Source: Phycisphaerae bacterium
GTDB taxonomy: Bacteria; Planctomycetota; Phycisphaerae; Sedimentisphaerales; UBA12454
Direction of reading: 5' to 3'
Assembly (NCBI GenBank): GCA_041652575.1
Contig: JBAZHC010000007.1
Coordinates: forward strand, 99,152-163,151
Length of the DNA stretch: 64,000 bases
Notes under the pieces: generated by a model
What the model was told of the DNA's origin: nothing
What the model saw: only the letters and a program-made list of their open reading frames with translations
The model's database searches: none
Program-made: the position numbers and the translations under genes
In this document: piece after piece, positions 33,033 to 41,680 of the stretch
Layout of the letters: each line of letters opens with the position of its first letter
Numbering within the stretch: the stretch's first letter is position 1

Positions 33033-33689
33033 TCAAACCGATGCAAGACTGTCGAGCTCGGCAAATATCAATTCCGTTACCTCGCCAATCGACCTGCCGG
33101 CATCTATATCAAAAACTTCCCAGCCTTTGTCAGTATAATAACCTACCACTGCAGCAGTCTGCTGATGATAGGTTTCCAGTCTTTTCTTTACAACTTCCGG
33201 CTTATCATCTGTCCGCTGAACAAGTTTTTGTCCGCTGCATTTGTCACAAACGCCCTCAACTTTGGGCTTTAACGTATCTATATGATAAACCGCACCACAG
33301 GCAGGACAACTCCGTCTGCCGGTTATGCGTTTTTCCAAAATACTGTCGTCAATAACCAGATTCACAACAGCATCTATTTTTTTATCTTTTCGCGTCAGCT
33401 CTTCATCGAGTTCGGCCGCCTGTACGACTGTGCGCGGAAAACCATCCAGAACACAATTGCCTTTTGCCGATTCTATCGCGATGCCCATCATTTCTATTAT
33501 TAACTTGTCAGGAACGAGCCGGCCCGAATCCATAAAATCCGCGGCCTTTTTACCCAACTCAGTTCCAGAAGCTCGCTGGCTTCTCAAAATATCACCGCTG
33601 GACAAATGAACCAGCCTGTACTTTTCCACAATCCGCTTGCACTGTGTGCCTTTTCCGGCTCCGGGCGGACCAAGCAGGATTATTACCAT
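33033..33689 (-). CDS. adk: adenylate kinase
   Basis: A 218-residue enzyme interconverting ATP+AMP and 2 ADP. P-loop LLGPPGAGKGTQC at the N-terminus, AMP-site DGFPRT, LID domain with four Cys (CPACGAVYH and CDKCSG), which makes it the zinc-bearing long form. It overlaps the secY end by seven bases, implying coupled translation. Confidence 0.97.
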   Translation of the reverse strand: MVIILLGPPGAGKGTQCKRIVEKYRLVHLSSGDILRSQRASGTELGKKAADFMDSGRLVPDKLIIEMMGIAIESAKGNCVLDGFPRTVVQAAELDEELTRKDKKIDAVVNLVIDDSILEKRITGRRSCPACGAVYHIDTLKPKVEGVCDKCSGQKLVQRTDDKPEVVKKRLETYHQQTAAVVGYYTDKGWEVFDIDAGRSIGEVTELIFAELDSLASV

Positions 33690-35053
33690 CCGCGCGCTCC
33701 CTTTATCCTGCCGCCTGAACTGAAACCGTCATAATTTCGCATTATCAGGTTGGCTTCTATTCTTTGCACCACATCGAGCGATACACTAACAACAATCAGC
33801 AGGCCTGTACCGCCGAAGAAAGACGCTACCTGCCAGTCAATATCGAGTCCCGGAAGCTGAGCGATGACCGTCGGTACAACCGCTATAATCGCCAAAAAAG
33901 CAGCTCCGTAAAATGTAATTCTCGCCATTACTGTTTCCAGATACTCGGCCGTCCTGTGTCCGGGACGAAGGCCGGGAATAAAACTGCCGGAGTTGCGGAG
34001 GTTCTTGGCCATTTCCTTGGGCTGAAACTGTACCGTTGTCCAGAAATACGAAAACAGAACTATGAGAACGATATACAAAACATTATATATATAAGCACCG
34101 GGATGAAGCGACATCGCTATATTTCCCAGTACTACCGAGTTGGCAAATTTCGGAATACTCAAAAGCTGGCCGAAAACTATCGGCGGAAACTGCATCAAGC
34201 TCGAAGCAAAAATTATTGGCATAACGCCGCCGTGATTTATTCTCAGCGGCAGATAATGCCTTTGGCCGCCGTACATTTTCATACCGCGCATCTGCTTGGC
34301 CTGTTGTACCGGTATTCGCCTTTGTCCCTGTGTTATCAATATCGCCCCTGCGACAACAAACACGAACGCTACTATCAGAAACACAATTTTCCCGGGACCA
34401 TAAGTTCCCGCTGCAGTACCGGCGCCTACCGTAAACGAGGTATTCTGCCATACCCCGGCTAATGTACCGGGCATTCTCGCAACGATACCTGCCATAATCA
34501 AAAGACTTATTCCGTTTCCTATGCCGTATTCGTCAATCTGCTCACCGAGCCACATAAGAAATATCGTTCCGGTCGTCATACCGACAACGCCCAGAACAAT
34601 TGTCGCACCTCCGAGTTCAGGATACGCGTAAGGCCGCATCATCTTCACAATCATCATCGACTGAACAAGGCATATCGGCACTGTAAGGTACCGGGTATAC
34701 TCCTGTATCTTCTTATATCCTGTTTGCCCTTCTTCCTTTAGCTTTTTAAGCGAGGGCATAACTTCGCCCAGCAGCATAAGGATAATTGAAGCGGTGATGT
34801 AAGGCATAATGCCCAGACCGAACAAACTGCTTTTTCGGAATTCACCGCCGCTAAGCATCTGCAGATGTTCCATCGCTCTGCTGATGGGGCTGTCCTGGTC
34901 CCGCTGCTGAGAAGCGCCTATTAATCGAAGCGTATCTATGCCGGGTATGGAAATATGAAACCCGACACGGTAAATTATCAGCAGCGCTATCGTAAACAAC
35001 ACCTTGTTCCGCAAATCAGGAATCTTAAATATACTCGCAGCAGCACTAAACAT
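33683..35053 (-). CDS. secY: preprotein translocase subunit SecY
   Basis: A 456-residue ten-helix membrane channel. Marks are MFSAAASIFKIPDLRNKVLF, GIMPYITASIILMLL, the ribosome-contact loop QAKQMRGMKMYGGQRHYLPL and GLRPGHRTAEYLETVMARIT. Partner SecE is encoded at 59235-59636. AAGGA six bases before ATG. Place after rplO is standard. Confidence 0.98.
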   Translation of the reverse strand: MFSAAASIFKIPDLRNKVLFTIALLIIYRVGFHISIPGIDTLRLIGASQQRDQDSPISRAMEHLQMLSGGEFRKSSLFGLGIMPYITASIILMLLGEVMPSLKKLKEEGQTGYKKIQEYTRYLTVPICLVQSMMIVKMMRPYAYPELGGATIVLGVVGMTTGTIFLMWLGEQIDEYGIGNGISLLIMAGIVARMPGTLAGVWQNTSFTVGAGTAAGTYGPGKIVFLIVAFVFVVAGAILITQGQRRIPVQQAKQMRGMKMYGGQRHYLPLRINHGGVMPIIFASSLMQFPPIVFGQLLSIPKFANSVVLGNIAMSLHPGAYIYNVLYIVLIVLFSYFWTTVQFQPKEMAKNLRNSGSFIPGLRPGHRTAEYLETVMARITFYGAAFLAIIAVVPTVIAQLPGLDIDWQVASFFGGTGLLIVVSVSLDVVQRIEANLIMRNYDGFSSGGRIKGARGW

Positions 35054-35073
35054 TTGTCTTCCTTGTCAATTTA

Positions 35074-35520
35074 TTACGCCACAATTTTAGCTTCTCCGCC
35101 GCAGCTCAATATCTTGTCATGGGCGGCCTTGCTGTATTTATGAGCGATTACCTGCAGTTTCTTTGTAAGCTCGCCGTCTCCGAGGACTTTAACCCTGCTT
35201 GTGATACTGTCGACAAGTCCCGCATTGAAAAGCATTTTGGCATCAATCACAGAACCATCATCGAATCTGTCAAGTTGCGATACGTTTACTACTTCATATC
35301 TGCAGGCAAAATTAAAATTGCTGAAACCGCGCTTCGGAAGCCTTCTGAACAGAGGCATTGAGCCGCCTTCATAGCCGAGCTTGCGTTTGGCGCCTGCTCT
35401 GCTTAGACTGCCTTTGTGGCCTCTGCCGCTGGTCTTGCCATGACCTGAGCCGATGCCTCGAGCAATTCTCTTTCGACGTTTTTTACCGCCTGCTATTGAA
35501 GTTATTTCATGACTTAGCAT
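35074..35520 (-). CDS. rplO: 50S ribosomal protein uL15
   Basis: 148 residues. The glycine/arginine-rich N-terminus (RGIGSGHGKTSGRGHKG) and PLFRRLPKRGFSNF are typical. It follows rpsE by only seven bases, so rpmD (uL30), which usually lies between them, is absent. Confidence 0.98.
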   Translation of the reverse strand: MLSHEITSIAGGKKRRKRIARGIGSGHGKTSGRGHKGSLSRAGAKRKLGYEGGSMPLFRRLPKRGFSNFNFACRYEVVNVSQLDRFDDGSVIDAKMLFNAGLVDSITSRVKVLGDGELTKKLQVIAHKYSKAAHDKILSCGGEAKIVA

Positions 35521-35527
35521 AACTTCA

Positions 35528-36043
35528 TCACCACCTTTTCACCGGTTCGACAGCAACTCCGCGAACCTGCCCTATCGACTGTGGGTCGCGAAGTTTCAAT
35601 AAACCGTCTAATGTAGCTTTAACAACATTCTTTGTAGTCGTACTGCCGTAGACTTTCGTCAGCACATCGTGAACGCCGGCAAGTTCCAGTACCGCTCTGG
35701 CTCCGGCACCGGCAATAACTCCTGTTCCAGGGCTTGCAGGTATTAACGTTATTTTTGTCGCGCCGAACTTACCCATAATCTGATGCGGTATGGTTTGACC
35801 GTTCAGCGTAACTCTGTACATACTCTTGCGAGCATCTTTTACAGCTTTATCAACGGCCATAGGCACTTCTTTTGCCTTGCCATAACCGATTCCAACCCTT
35901 CCGGTACGGTCGCCCACAGCTACCATCGCTGCGAAACTGAACCGTCTGCCGCCCTTAACCACCTTGGCACAACGGAAAACCTTTATTACCGTATCCTCAA
36001 TAGGGCTGTCCGGACTATTCGATATTTTTAACTCTTCTGCCAA
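35528..36043 (-). CDS. rpsE: 30S ribosomal protein uS5
   Basis: 171 residues. Contains KVVKGGRRFSFAAMVAVGDR (N-terminal RNA-binding domain) and PASPGTGVIAGAGARAVLEL (C-terminal). A short acidic N-terminal lead (MAEELKISNSPDSPIEDTV) is slightly longer than in E. coli. Confidence 0.98.
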   Translation of the reverse strand: MAEELKISNSPDSPIEDTVIKVFRCAKVVKGGRRFSFAAMVAVGDRTGRVGIGYGKAKEVPMAVDKAVKDARKSMYRVTLNGQTIPHQIMGKFGATKITLIPASPGTGVIAGAGARAVLELAGVHDVLTKVYGSTTTKNVVKATLDGLLKLRDPQSIGQVRGVAVEPVKRW

Positions 36044-36067
36044 TTCGATATCTCCAAATTTTGCTTA

Positions 36068-36433
36068 CTAAAAAACGAGCCCTGCTTCTCTGGCCGCTTC
36101 AGCAAGCGCCTTGATTCTGCCATGATAACGATACCGATTTCTATCAAACTTTACACATTTGATTCCAACCTGCATTGCCTGTTTTGCAATCTCAGAGCCG
36201 ACAATCTTTGCCGCCGCGATATTGCCTGTCTTTTTCAGGCTGTCAGGAACCGTTCCGCTCCTGGTACCGGCCGATGCAAGCGTAACAGACGCTACATCAT
36301 CTATAATCTGTGCATAGATGTGTCGATTCGAGCGAAAAACACTCAGACGAGGTCTTTCCTGTGTACCGAGCACTTTCTTGTGGACTCGAAGTTTCCTTCT
36401 TATTCTTGACTTTTGTATTCTATCAATCTGCAT
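36068..36433 (-). CDS. rplR: 50S ribosomal protein uL18
   Basis: 121 residues, binding 5S rRNA. RPRLSVFRSNRHIYAQIIDD and the end FDRNRYRYHGRIKALAEAAR are family marks. ATG at 36433 (with GAG eight bases upstream) is preferred to a TTG at 36439. Confidence 0.97.
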   Translation of the reverse strand: MQIDRIQKSRIRRKLRVHKKVLGTQERPRLSVFRSNRHIYAQIIDDVASVTLASAGTRSGTVPDSLKKTGNIAAAKIVGSEIAKQAMQVGIKCVKFDRNRYRYHGRIKALAEAAREAGLVF

Positions 36434-36465
36434 AAACAAATCTCATTATAAAAAACAGAACCAGA

Positions 36466-37047
36466 TTATGCTGCACCGCTGGCAAAGGCCTTGCCGGCCT
36501 TCCTGCGTATATGCTCACCGGAATAACGTATTCCCTTGCCCTGATAAGGCTCAGGAGGCCGTACTTTTCTGACATCGGCGGCAAACTGTCCAAGGTCACG
36601 CTTTTCGTAACTTGTAATAGTAAACTTCGCCGGCGTATCATTTCCCTTTGTCGCAGGTACCTCTATTACAACCTTGACAGTTTTGGGTATTTTCACCTGG
36701 GCAGGATTCGCAAAGCCAACCGTCAAAACCAGATTGCCGGCCTGCTCTTTTACATTATAGCCTGTCCCGTATATTTCCATTTTCTTTTCAAAACCCTTGC
36801 TGACGCCTGTTACCATATTGTTCAGCAGCGCCCTGGTCGTACCGTACATCGCTCTTTCCAGCCGGCCTTCAGGACGGGTATTTTCAACTATAATTTTTTT
36901 ACCGTCGCCATCGAGCTTGACACTGATTTGCGGATGACGCGTTATCTCAAGACTGCCTTTGGGGCCACTAACCTTGACGGTTCGGCCGGCCATTTCAATC
37001 TTCACGCCAGACGGTATATTAATTGCTTTTTTTCCGATTCTACTCAT
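36466..37047 (-). CDS. rplF: 50S ribosomal protein uL6
   Basis: 193 residues with the two-domain L6 fold: MSRIGKKAINIPSGVKIEMA at the start, PPEPYQGKGIRYSGEHIRRK near the end. ATG at 37047 overlaps the rpsH stop by one base (TGATG), showing coupling; an upstream start at 37095 inside rpsH is rejected. Confidence 0.97.
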   Translation of the reverse strand: MSRIGKKAINIPSGVKIEMAGRTVKVSGPKGSLEITRHPQISVKLDGDGKKIIVENTRPEGRLERAMYGTTRALLNNMVTGVSKGFEKKMEIYGTGYNVKEQAGNLVLTVGFANPAQVKIPKTVKVVIEVPATKGNDTPAKFTITSYEKRDLGQFAADVRKVRPPEPYQGKGIRYSGEHIRRKAGKAFASGAA

Positions 37048-37445
37048 CAGCTCACCGTACAAAGTATTTCGCCGCTTACGTTTTCCTTGCGGCATTGTCC
37101 GTCAGTCATAATGCCCTTGTTCGTTGACATAATTACTATGCCCATACCGTTCAGAACACAAGGCAGTTTGTCAACTGGAAGATAAACTCTTCTTCCGGTC
37201 TTGCTTATCCTTTTGATTTCACTTATCGCAGGCGATCCGTCCTCTGCGTATTTAAGCTCTATCCGCAAAAGGCCTTGTTTGCAGGCATCGTCAATCTTGT
37301 CGAAGCCTGTTATATAACCTTCGTTCTGCAGAACCTGAGCCAGACCCCGGGCTATCTTGGACATTTTAATCATAACATGACTATGTCCAGCCTTGCCGGC
37401 GTTTCGTATTCTCGTAAGCATATCCGCTATCGGATCACTGTGCAT
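37047..37445 (-). CDS. rpsH: 30S ribosomal protein uS8
   Basis: 132 residues. Starts MHSDPIADMLTRIRNAGKAG; C-terminal GIVIMSTNKGIMTDGQCRKE binds helix 21 of 16S rRNA. In E. coli S8 represses the spc operon through rplE mRNA. It overlaps the rplF start. Confidence 0.98.
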   Translation of the reverse strand: MHSDPIADMLTRIRNAGKAGHSHVMIKMSKIARGLAQVLQNEGYITGFDKIDDACKQGLLRIELKYAEDGSPAISEIKRISKTGRRVYLPVDKLPCVLNGMGIVIMSTNKGIMTDGQCRKENVSGEILCTVS

Positions 37446-37497
37446 TTGACAATTCCTGTATCAAACCTGAATTTCGTTTATTAACTTGTTTATTTAC

Positions 37498-37683
37498 TTA
37501 CCAGCTTGCTTTCTTAAGGCCTGGTATCTTGCCTTCAGACGCTAATTTTCTGAGACACAATCTGCAAATTTTGAATTTCTTATAAACCGCTCTGGCTCTG
37601 CCGCAAAGTTGACAGCGGGTATAAGCCCTCGTTTTAAACTTCGGTTTCTTATTACTTTTATTTACAAGAGCTTTTGTCGTCAT
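37498..37683 (-). CDS. rpsN: 30S ribosomal protein uS14, zinc type
   Basis: 61 residues, the short zinc form with two CxxC pairs (CQLCGR and CRLCLR). Ends GKIPGLKKASW as expected. Its start overlaps the rplE stop (TAATG). Confidence 0.97.
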   Translation of the reverse strand: MTTKALVNKSNKKPKFKTRAYTRCQLCGRARAVYKKFKICRLCLRKLASEGKIPGLKKASW

Positions 37684-38228
37684 TAAATACTCTCCCTGAA
37701 TGGCATGCCAAACAGTTTCAGCATTTCTTTTGCTTCGTCGTTCGTTTTGGCTGTCGTTACAAACGTTATATGCATTCCCTGAACATTTTCCACTTTCGCC
37801 GAATCAATCTCAGGGAACACGGTCTGCTCGCTCATACCCATCGAATAATTGCCGCGGCCGTCAAAACTGTTCGGATTAAGTCCGCGAAAGTCTTTTACTC
37901 GCGGTATCGCAAGGTTAATCAGCCTGTCCATAAATTCATACATCCGCATGCCGCGAAGCGTAACCTTGAGTCCCGTCGACTCACCTTCTCTTACCTTGAA
38001 ATTAGAAACGCTCTTCTTGGCCTTGCAGACAAGAGGTTTCTGGCCTGCTATCAGCGTCAAATCCTGCAAAGCGCTTTCAAGAAATTTCTTGTCCTGCGTC
38101 GCCTTGCCTACGCCCATAGCGATAATAATCTTTGTCATTCTCGGCACTGCCATGAAGCTTTTGTAGCCGTATTTTTCCCGCAGTGACGGGATTACTTTCG
38201 ATTTATATAAGTCTCTCAACCTTGCCAT
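37683..38228 (-). CDS. rplE: 50S ribosomal protein uL5
   Basis: 181 residues, 5S rRNA and P-site tRNA contact. Has TLIAGQKPLVCKAKKSVSNF and FRGLNPNSFDGRGNYSMGMS. ATG at 38228 chosen over TTG at 38234. Confidence 0.97.
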   Translation of the reverse strand: MARLRDLYKSKVIPSLREKYGYKSFMAVPRMTKIIIAMGVGKATQDKKFLESALQDLTLIAGQKPLVCKAKKSVSNFKVREGESTGLKVTLRGMRMYEFMDRLINLAIPRVKDFRGLNPNSFDGRGNYSMGMSEQTVFPEIDSAKVENVQGMHITFVTTAKTNDEAKEMLKLFGMPFRESI

Positions 38229-38265
38229 ATGCAAAACTTTCTAATTTAGCGGACAACCTGTCCGG

Positions 38266-38595
38266 TCAAGCCTTTCTCAAAATACCAATTTCAGCGCCAT
38301 CTACGGCAACTCTTTTTTTAACGCCCTTACTGTCAGTCGTAAACTTCACTCTTGTGCCCTTGGAAGTCTTCGGATTCAGCGGAAGAATATTGCTTATATG
38401 CAACGACTGTTCAATCTGAATCCTGCCTCCCTGCGGATATTTTCTCGAAGGCTTTACGTGTTTATAACGCCTGTTAACGCCCTCAACAATAACCCTGCTT
38501 TTCGAAGGCATAACACGCATTACTTTGCCGGTCGTTCCCTTATGAGCTCCGGCAACCACTTCCACCATATCGCCTTTTTTAATATGTCTTGCCAT
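38266..38595 (-). CDS. rplX: 50S ribosomal protein uL24
   Basis: 109 residues with a KOW motif at the start (KGDMVEVVAGAHKGTTGKVM) and KPSRKYPQGGRIQIEQSLHI. The stop of rplN is adjacent to its ATG with no gap. Confidence 0.97.
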   Translation of the reverse strand: MARHIKKGDMVEVVAGAHKGTTGKVMRVMPSKSRVIVEGVNRRYKHVKPSRKYPQGGRIQIEQSLHISNILPLNPKTSKGTRVKFTTDSKGVKKRVAVDGAEIGILRKA

Positions 38596-38985
38596 TTAGA
38601 CGACCTCACTGGCGAGAGAAACAATTTTCATAAAATTCTTTTCTCTCAATTCTCTTGCTACGGCGCCGAATATTCTTGTTCCTACCGGATTGCCGTCGGC
38701 GTCTATAATCACTGCCGCGTTATTATCGAATTTTACATAACTGCCGTCAGGCCGGCGAATCTGTCTCTTTGTGCGAATTATCACGCATCTGTAAACTTTC
38801 TTCCTGTCAAGCTGACAAGTCGGCAGAGACTTTTTTAACGCCACGCAAATAATGTCGCCTATCGACGCGGTACAGCGCGTGAACTTGCCAAGCCGAGAAG
38901 CGCTGCGGCCGGGTACCAGAACACACTGTGCCCGTTTGGCGCCGGAATTATCAGCAATATCAATCATTGTTCTCTGTTGAATCAA
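38596..38985 (-). CDS. rplN: 50S ribosomal protein uL14 (TTG start)
   Basis: 129 residues from TTG at 38985, which gives the family N-terminus M-IQQRTMIDIADNSGAKRAQ; AGGA lies seven bases upstream. A longer frame to 39084 would overlap rpsQ by 73 bases and adds unrelated residues, so I reject it. RRPDGSYVKFDNNAAVIID is conserved. Confidence 0.95.
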   Translation of the reverse strand: MIQQRTMIDIADNSGAKRAQCVLVPGRSASRLGKFTRCTASIGDIICVALKKSLPTCQLDRKKVYRCVIIRTKRQIRRPDGSYVKFDNNAAVIIDADGNPVGTRIFGAVARELREKNFMKIVSLASEVV

Positions 38986-39011
38986 CGCTCTATCCTTTAA
39001 TACCGAAAAAG

Positions 39012-39281
39012 TTAAACTTGCTCTTGTGCCTTTTGCACTATCTGTACCAGACGCCAGCTCTTGGTCTTGCTCATCGGCCTGCACTCGGTAACCTCAACCA
39101 GATCACCGATACCGGCCAGATTTTTTTCATCATGAACACCAAGCTTGGTACTCTTCCTGATAAACTTTCCATATACAGGATGCTTGACCCTGTATTTCAG
39201 TTCAATCCTGATGCTTTTATCGCCGCTGCGGCTGATAACAACTCCGCGAACTGTTCTTCTTTGTTTTCTTTGGCCTTCCAT
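39012..39281 (-). CDS. rpsQ: 30S ribosomal protein uS17
   Basis: 89 residues, OB fold: RRTVRGVVISRSGDKSIRIE, then KYRVKHPVYGKFIRKSTKLG and VEVTECRPMSKTKSWRLV. Follows rpmC after five bases. Confidence 0.97.
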   Translation of the reverse strand: MEGQRKQRRTVRGVVISRSGDKSIRIELKYRVKHPVYGKFIRKSTKLGVHDEKNLAGIGDLVEVTECRPMSKTKSWRLVQIVQKAQEQV

Positions 39282-39286
39282 TTACA

Positions 39287-39484
39287 TCAGCCCTTCAACT
39301 GGCTCTGTTTCATAATTGTTTTGAACCTGGCGATATCTCGCCTCATATTCTGCAGTAACTGAGTATTCTCGAGCTTTTCTGTTTCAGCCCTTGTGCGGAG
39401 ATTGAACAGATCCTTTTCGAGCTTTTCCAGCTCGCTCTGTCTTTCGTCCGGTCTCATTTCTCTTATCTCTGATGCCTTCATCAT
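39287..39484 (-). CDS. rpmC: 50S ribosomal protein uL29
   Basis: 65 residues, two helices: ASEIREMRPDERQSELEKL and DLFNLRTRAETEKLENTQLL. ATG at 39484 and 39481 are both possible. It binds near the peptide exit. Confidence 0.95.
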   Translation of the reverse strand: MMKASEIREMRPDERQSELEKLEKDLFNLRTRAETEKLENTQLLQNMRRDIARFKTIMKQSQLKG

Positions 39485-39490
39485 TACACC

Positions 39491-39910
39491 TTAAACTGAA
39501 TGCCTTCTGGTAACTAATCTGCACTTAATCGGCATTTTATGTGCCACTCGTGCCAGTGCACGCTTGGCAATATCTTCGGCGATACCGCCGATTTCAAACA
39601 TTACCGTTCCCGGCTTTACACAGGCAACCCATTGTTCTACTTCCGCTTTGCCTTTTCCCATTCTTGTTTCCAGAGGCTTCTTGGTTATGGATTTGCTCGG
39701 GAATATTCTTATATAAACTTTGCCGGACCTGTGCAAAAAGTGAGATGCGGCAACTCTGCCCGCTTCAATCTGCCTTCCGGTTATCCAGCTCAATTCCAGT
39801 GCCTGCAGTCCGTATTCGCCAAAAGCAACGTAATTCATTCTCGTCGCTTTGCCTTTCATTCGGCCGCGCTGGCTTTTACGATACTTCACTCTTTTTGGCA
39901 TAAGTGCCAT
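39491..39910 (-). CDS. rplP: 50S ribosomal protein uL16
   Basis: 139 residues. KRVKYRKSQRGRMKGKATRM, then FGEYGLQALELSWITGRQIE and a GKGKAEVEQWVACVKPGTVM core. ATG 39910 has AAGGA seven bases upstream; ATG 39901 would give the more usual MPKRVKY start. Confidence 0.97.
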   Translation of the reverse strand: MALMPKRVKYRKSQRGRMKGKATRMNYVAFGEYGLQALELSWITGRQIEAGRVAASHFLHRSGKVYIRIFPSKSITKKPLETRMGKGKAEVEQWVACVKPGTVMFEIGGIAEDIAKRALARVAHKMPIKCRLVTRRHSV

Positions 39911-39935
39911 GTATATTTCCTTACTCTATAGTTTG

Positions 39936-40754
39936 TTATGCTTCAGTTTTTTTAATCTCTGGTGCCGGGGCAGTTTCTGTTACAGGGGCCGCCGCCTGCG
40001 GCTGGCTTGAACCGGCCTGACCGCCTGATGGAGTTCCTGCCTGTCTCGACATCCTTCTCGTTGACCGCGGCCTATGAAGCGTCTTTTTAACGCCTTGGTC
40101 CTGTTCTTCGTGGCTGCTGCCGTATTTACCTTTATAAATCCATACCTTAATTCCGATAACTCCGTAAGTCGTTACCGCGCCAACTGAAGCATAATCAACA
40201 TCTGCGTCAATTGTATGCAGCGGAATACTGCCTTCCATCTGTGTTTCCTTACGGGCCATTTCAGCGCCGCCGAGTCGTCCGGAACAGATAATCTTTACTC
40301 CCTTTGCGCCAGCCTGCATCGCAAGCTCGCACTGCTGTTTCATCGCTTTACGGAAAGAGACCCTTTTCTTCATCTGTTCGGCTACTGCTTCGCCGGTCAG
40401 TTTCGCATCGAGCGATGGTTCTCTTATTTCCATAACATTGACCGTAACCTGCCTGTCAATCAATTCCTCAAGGTCGTGCCTGAGTTTGTCAACTTCAGCT
40501 CCGCGAGGTCCTATCACCATTCCAGGTCTGGCCGTATGAAGCGTAACTTTCACTTCATTTCGAGTTCTTGCTATCTCAACTTTAGACACCGCTGCAAAAG
40601 GCGGCTGCTTGTTGAATTTCTTATCGATATAATTACGAATACGCTGATCTTCTACCAGCATCTGGCCATAGTTAGCCTTAGGTGCAAACCAGGTGCTCTG
40701 CCACGGCAATCTTATGCCGGTCCTGAAACCTATTGGCTGTACTTTTTGACCCAT
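39936..40754 (-). CDS. rpsC: 30S ribosomal protein uS3
   Basis: 272 residues, longer than E. coli (233). KH-domain RPGMVIGPRGAEVDKLRHDL and C-terminal domain GAKGVKIICSGRLGGAEMAR are standard. The extra tail of about 50 residues is rich in Gln, Ala, Pro and Glu (SGGQAGSSQPQAAAPVTETA). Confidence 0.97.
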   Translation of the reverse strand: MGQKVQPIGFRTGIRLPWQSTWFAPKANYGQMLVEDQRIRNYIDKKFNKQPPFAAVSKVEIARTRNEVKVTLHTARPGMVIGPRGAEVDKLRHDLEELIDRQVTVNVMEIREPSLDAKLTGEAVAEQMKKRVSFRKAMKQQCELAMQAGAKGVKIICSGRLGGAEMARKETQMEGSIPLHTIDADVDYASVGAVTTYGVIGIKVWIYKGKYGSSHEEQDQGVKKTLHRPRSTRRMSRQAGTPSGGQAGSSQPQAAAPVTETAPAPEIKKTEA

Positions 40755-40809
40755 ATATTCCTTTCGTACATTTTTTACGTCAAACGCAGCCGTTTAACGA
40801 GTTCTATAT

Positions 40810-41358
40810 CTACTTCTCAGTCACAGCAACATGAATGTGACTGGCCATTTTCCTGATTCGATGAGCCCTGCCTCTGTCCTTGGCTATCCATCTCTTTGTG
40901 CCGACTCTCAGGCCTGCTCCGTCAACACGAGCAAGACAAACATAAAGACTCTCGACATCTGCCGAGTTTTCATCTGCATTCGCTACCGCGCTTTTCAGCG
41001 CCTTTTCAATCATCGCTGCTGCCCGTTTATGGGTGAACTTGAGCAAATCGAGCGCTTCCTGTGCATTTCTGCCTGAAATCAACTGCGTAACAAGTCCGGC
41101 TTTTCGCGGCGAAGTAGGAGCGTATTTTACCGAGCAATGCCATTCGGATATCTTTACAGCTTCGACGCCGAGCGCCTTTGATATGGCTTCCACGTCCGCT
41201 GTTCTCGGAATCGGCCTAAGCAATCCTTTGCGCCAATTTTTCAAAGCGCTTATTGCCTTTGCTTTATCCAGTCCGGGCCGTACCATCTTCTCTGCCAGCT
41301 CCGCTACGCTTATACCTGTCGATTTAATAATTTTATCAAGCTTTTTTGCGCTTAACAT
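40810..41358 (-). CDS. rplV: 50S ribosomal protein uL22 with HTH-like N-terminal extension
   Basis: 182 residues against the usual 110 or so. The L22 core starts near residue 76 (SVKYAPTSPRKAGLVTQLIS) and runs to RGRAHRIRKMASHIHVAVTE. Residues 1-72 precede it and look like a Cro/CI-type helix-turn-helix: GISVAELAEKM, ALKNWRKGLLRPIP, DVEAISKALGVE. The extension is a true part of the gene: ATG 41358 has AGGA seven bases upstream, lies nine bases after rpsS, and no other Met is near the core start. The core lines the exit tunnel. Whether the extension binds RNA, DNA or another protein is unknown. Confidence 0.93.
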   Translation of the reverse strand: MLSAKKLDKIIKSTGISVAELAEKMVRPGLDKAKAISALKNWRKGLLRPIPRTADVEAISKALGVEAVKISEWHCSVKYAPTSPRKAGLVTQLISGRNAQEALDLLKFTHKRAAAMIEKALKSAVANADENSADVESLYVCLARVDGAGLRVGTKRWIAKDRGRAHRIRKMASHIHVAVTEK

Positions 41359-41367
41359 CGCTTCGTC

Positions 41368-41646
41368 CTATTCTTTGGCTACCGCTTTACTGCCCGAATG
41401 TCCCTTGAACGTACGTGTCAATGAAAATTCGCCAAGCTTATGCCCGACCATTTCTTCTGTAATAAAAACCTTATGAAACATCTTGCCGTTATGAACAAGA
41501 AAGGTATAACCGACAAATTCCGGAACAACTGTGCTTCGTCGTGACCAGGTTTTGATAGGCTCTTTATTGCCCATCTGAATCTGCTTCACAACCTTCTGCA
41601 AAAGCTTCGCATCTACATACGGCCCTTTTTTAAGCGATCGTCCCAT
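41368..41646 (-). CDS. rpsS: 30S ribosomal protein uS19
   Basis: 92 residues. MGRSLKKGPYVDAKLLQKV, TWSRRSTVVPEFVGYTFLVH and VGHKLGEFSLTRTFKGH are diagnostic. Between rplB and rplV as usual. Confidence 0.98.
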   Translation of the reverse strand: MGRSLKKGPYVDAKLLQKVVKQIQMGNKEPIKTWSRRSTVVPEFVGYTFLVHNGKMFHKVFITEEMVGHKLGEFSLTRTFKGHSGSKAVAKE

Positions 41647-41680
41647 TATTGCCTATTGCCTCAAATTCAATTTAATTTAC

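Noticed and set aside
38986..39084. Extended N-terminus for rplN
   Set aside because: It would overlap rpsQ and adds residues foreign to uL14; a TTG with a good ribosome site gives the family N-terminus.
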